Assembly: GCA_000024525.1 (NCBI GenBank)
Contig: CP001769.1
Coordinates: 3,086,001-3,150,000, forward strand
Length of the DNA stretch: 64,000 bases
Direction of reading: 5' to 3'
From: Spirosoma linguale DSM 74
GTDB taxonomy: Bacteria > Bacteroidota > Bacteroidia > Cytophagales > Spirosomataceae
Shown: piece by piece, positions 63,135-64,000 of the stretch
Layout of the letters: every line of letters starts with the position of its first letter
Numbering within the stretch: position 1 is the first letter of the stretch
Position numbers and translations under genes: made by a program
Notes under the pieces: model-generated
Told to the model about the DNA's origin: nothing
The model's database searches: none
What the model saw: only the letters and a program-made list of their open reading frames with translations

Positions 63135-63611
63135 ATGGAAACGCAATACCAATTGGCCGATCAGGTTCAACAAAAGAATATAGCCGGGCATATACACCGG
63201 TTCTCCCGGACTTTAAGTGGATTGAGTGAACACCGCTGGGCGGCTGATGGCTACCCGGAGGTACGAAGTAGCCACGTCCAGTTACTGACCAATTTGGACC
63301 CAGCAGGCACGCGCAATACCGTGCTGGCCCAACGAGCGCACATCACCAAGCAGACGATGGGCCGATTGGTCAAAGAATTAGCCGAAAGCGGCTACGTTTC
63401 GATCCATCCCGACAAGACCGATAATCGAGCGCATCAGGTACAGTTGACCGACCGGGGCCAGGCGTTTCTTACGTACCTGGCAACAACGCTGGGTGATCTG
63501 GAGCGGGTTTTCGCGCAAGTGGTCGGCGCTGACAAACTATCCGAATTTACCGCCACACTCCAGGCGCTGTTGGCTTTTGTAGATACCCGACGACAGCAGT
63601 TAGGCTTGTAA
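63135..63611 (+). CDS. MarR-family transcriptional regulator
   Basis: A 158-residue winged-helix regulator. The HTH core is TVLAQRAHITKQTMGRLVKE with the following ESGYVSIHPDKTDNRAHQVQ wing (the D-x-R-A-x-x-V pattern of MarR). The C-terminal dimerisation helices are present. The ATG is chosen over a TTG two codons upstream. It probably represses itself and the divergent GlcG-like gene through the palindrome. Confidence 0.88.
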   Translation: METQYQLADQVQQKNIAGHIHRFSRTLSGLSEHRWAADGYPEVRSSHVQLLTNLDPAGTRNTVLAQRAHITKQTMGRLVKELAESGYVSIHPDKTDNRAHQVQLTDRGQAFLTYLATTLGDLERVFAQVVGADKLSEFTATLQALLAFVDTRRQQLGL

Positions 63612-63643
63612 TTCAGTACCGAAACGTACTATTCAGTCAGTTT

Positions 63644-64000
63644 CTATGAAACCCGGCTCAGTTCTGACTTTAACTGGATTAGTTCGCCCAGAAGCCGGGT
63701 TCGATTAGCCAGATTCGGTTTGCCGAGCCGTTGTGCCAGGCGAGCTACGGCTAGATTCAGTGACTCAATTTCTGTTGGATGACCCTGGTTAATATCCACT
63801 AGGGTTGAAATGAGTTGCCCATCCGAACGTTGACTGATTTGCAGCAGCCGACTCTCCACGTCCAGTCGATTCAGCCCTATACCCACTTCATTAGCCACAG
63901 CCAGGCATTCATCGATAATCTCACGGGCTAAAGCCAGTGCCAATGCATTCCGATGAAAAATACCATTATCGACACCAAGGAGTGGACAGATGGCATTGAA
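63644..64000 (-). CDS. Ketopantoate reductase family, C-terminal part (5' end beyond the right edge)
   Basis: The frame is open to the window edge and reads FNAICPLLGVDNGIFHRNAL, then LAREIIDECLAVANEVGIGL and STLVDINQGHPTEIESLNLA, the C-terminal helical domain of PanE/ApbA proteins including the conserved N-x-(I/L/V)-C-P and S-T-L-x-D-I-x-x-G-x-P-T-E-I blocks. The N-terminal NADPH-binding domain lies outside. Whether it makes pantoate or serves another 2-oxoacid cannot be told. Confidence 0.85.
   Translation of the reverse strand, partial: FNAICPLLGVDNGIFHRNALALALAREIIDECLAVANEVGIGLNRLDVESRLLQISQRSDGQLISTLVDINQGHPTEIESLNLAVARLAQRLGKPNLANRTRLLGELIQLKSELSRVS

Overview
The window is about 64 kb of a GC-balanced chromosome from a Bacteroidota bacterium, most likely Cytophagales and Spirosoma-like. 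The pointers are a type IX secretion C-terminal sorting domain, TAnnTTTG-type -7 boxes, weak Shine-Dalgarno sequences, a LytTR regulator and stand-alone receivers, and the content of the polysaccharide locus. The genus is inferred from general resemblance. No rRNA, tRNA, CRISPR array or prophage was seen.

Layout. (1) 0-9 kb: the start of a response regulator, a small hypothetical gene, a secreted Gfo/Idh/MocA oxidoreductase, a secreted SGNH esterase, then a TetR regulator divergent from a complete RND efflux operon (lipoprotein adaptor, permease, TolC-like channel). (2) 9-18 kb: N-carbamoylputrescine amidase, an unrecognised exported protein, a ROK kinase with a sedoheptulose-7-phosphate-isomerase-like SIS protein, a YuiH-like molybdoprotein, a Uma2 nuclease-like protein, and pheA and parE on the minus strand. 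(3) 18-49 kb: a surface-polysaccharide locus of about 30 kb with SLBB export protein, Wzz-like protein, Wzm/Wzt ABC exporter, aminotransferase, WbqC, NeuD-like acyltransferase, many glycosyltransferases, a polymerase/ligase-like membrane protein, a minus-strand island (polysaccharide deacetylase, formyltransferase, T9SS-secreted esterase), a WcaF-like acetyltransferase and a WecA-like initiating transferase. It ends at a perfect bidirectional terminator facing transketolase. (4) 51-57 kb: an ATE/Bpt-like acyltransferase, a GalU-like nucleotidyltransferase and a 1,119-residue fusion of a fucokinase-type GHMP kinase with a UDPGP-type pyrophosphorylase, followed by a 29-bp hairpin and an intact IS5-family element. 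(5) 57.7-62.1 kb: an AT-rich, gene-poor stretch with three stand-alone receivers (one with Glu in place of the phospho-acceptor Asp) and an orphan LytTR protein, but no histidine kinase. (6) 62-64 kb: an HPF-like protein, a GlcG/HbpS protein divergent from a MarR regulator across a 31-bp palindromic operator, and the C-terminal part of a ketopantoate reductase.

How it fits together. The polysaccharide genes can be read as one pathway: lipid-linked initiation (WecA-like), stepwise glycosyl transfer, amino-sugar formation with acyl or formyl decoration, then export by Wzm/Wzt through the SLBB protein. The GalU-like protein and the kinase/pyrophosphorylase fusion just downstream could supply NDP-sugars, but that link is only proximity.

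The least expected features are the kinase-first fusion, the Asp-to-Glu receiver, and a set of palindromic elements that fill intercistronic gaps between co-directional genes (parE-pheA, wzm-wzt, GT39-wbqC, formyltransferase-deacetylase) together with a related element after gmhA.
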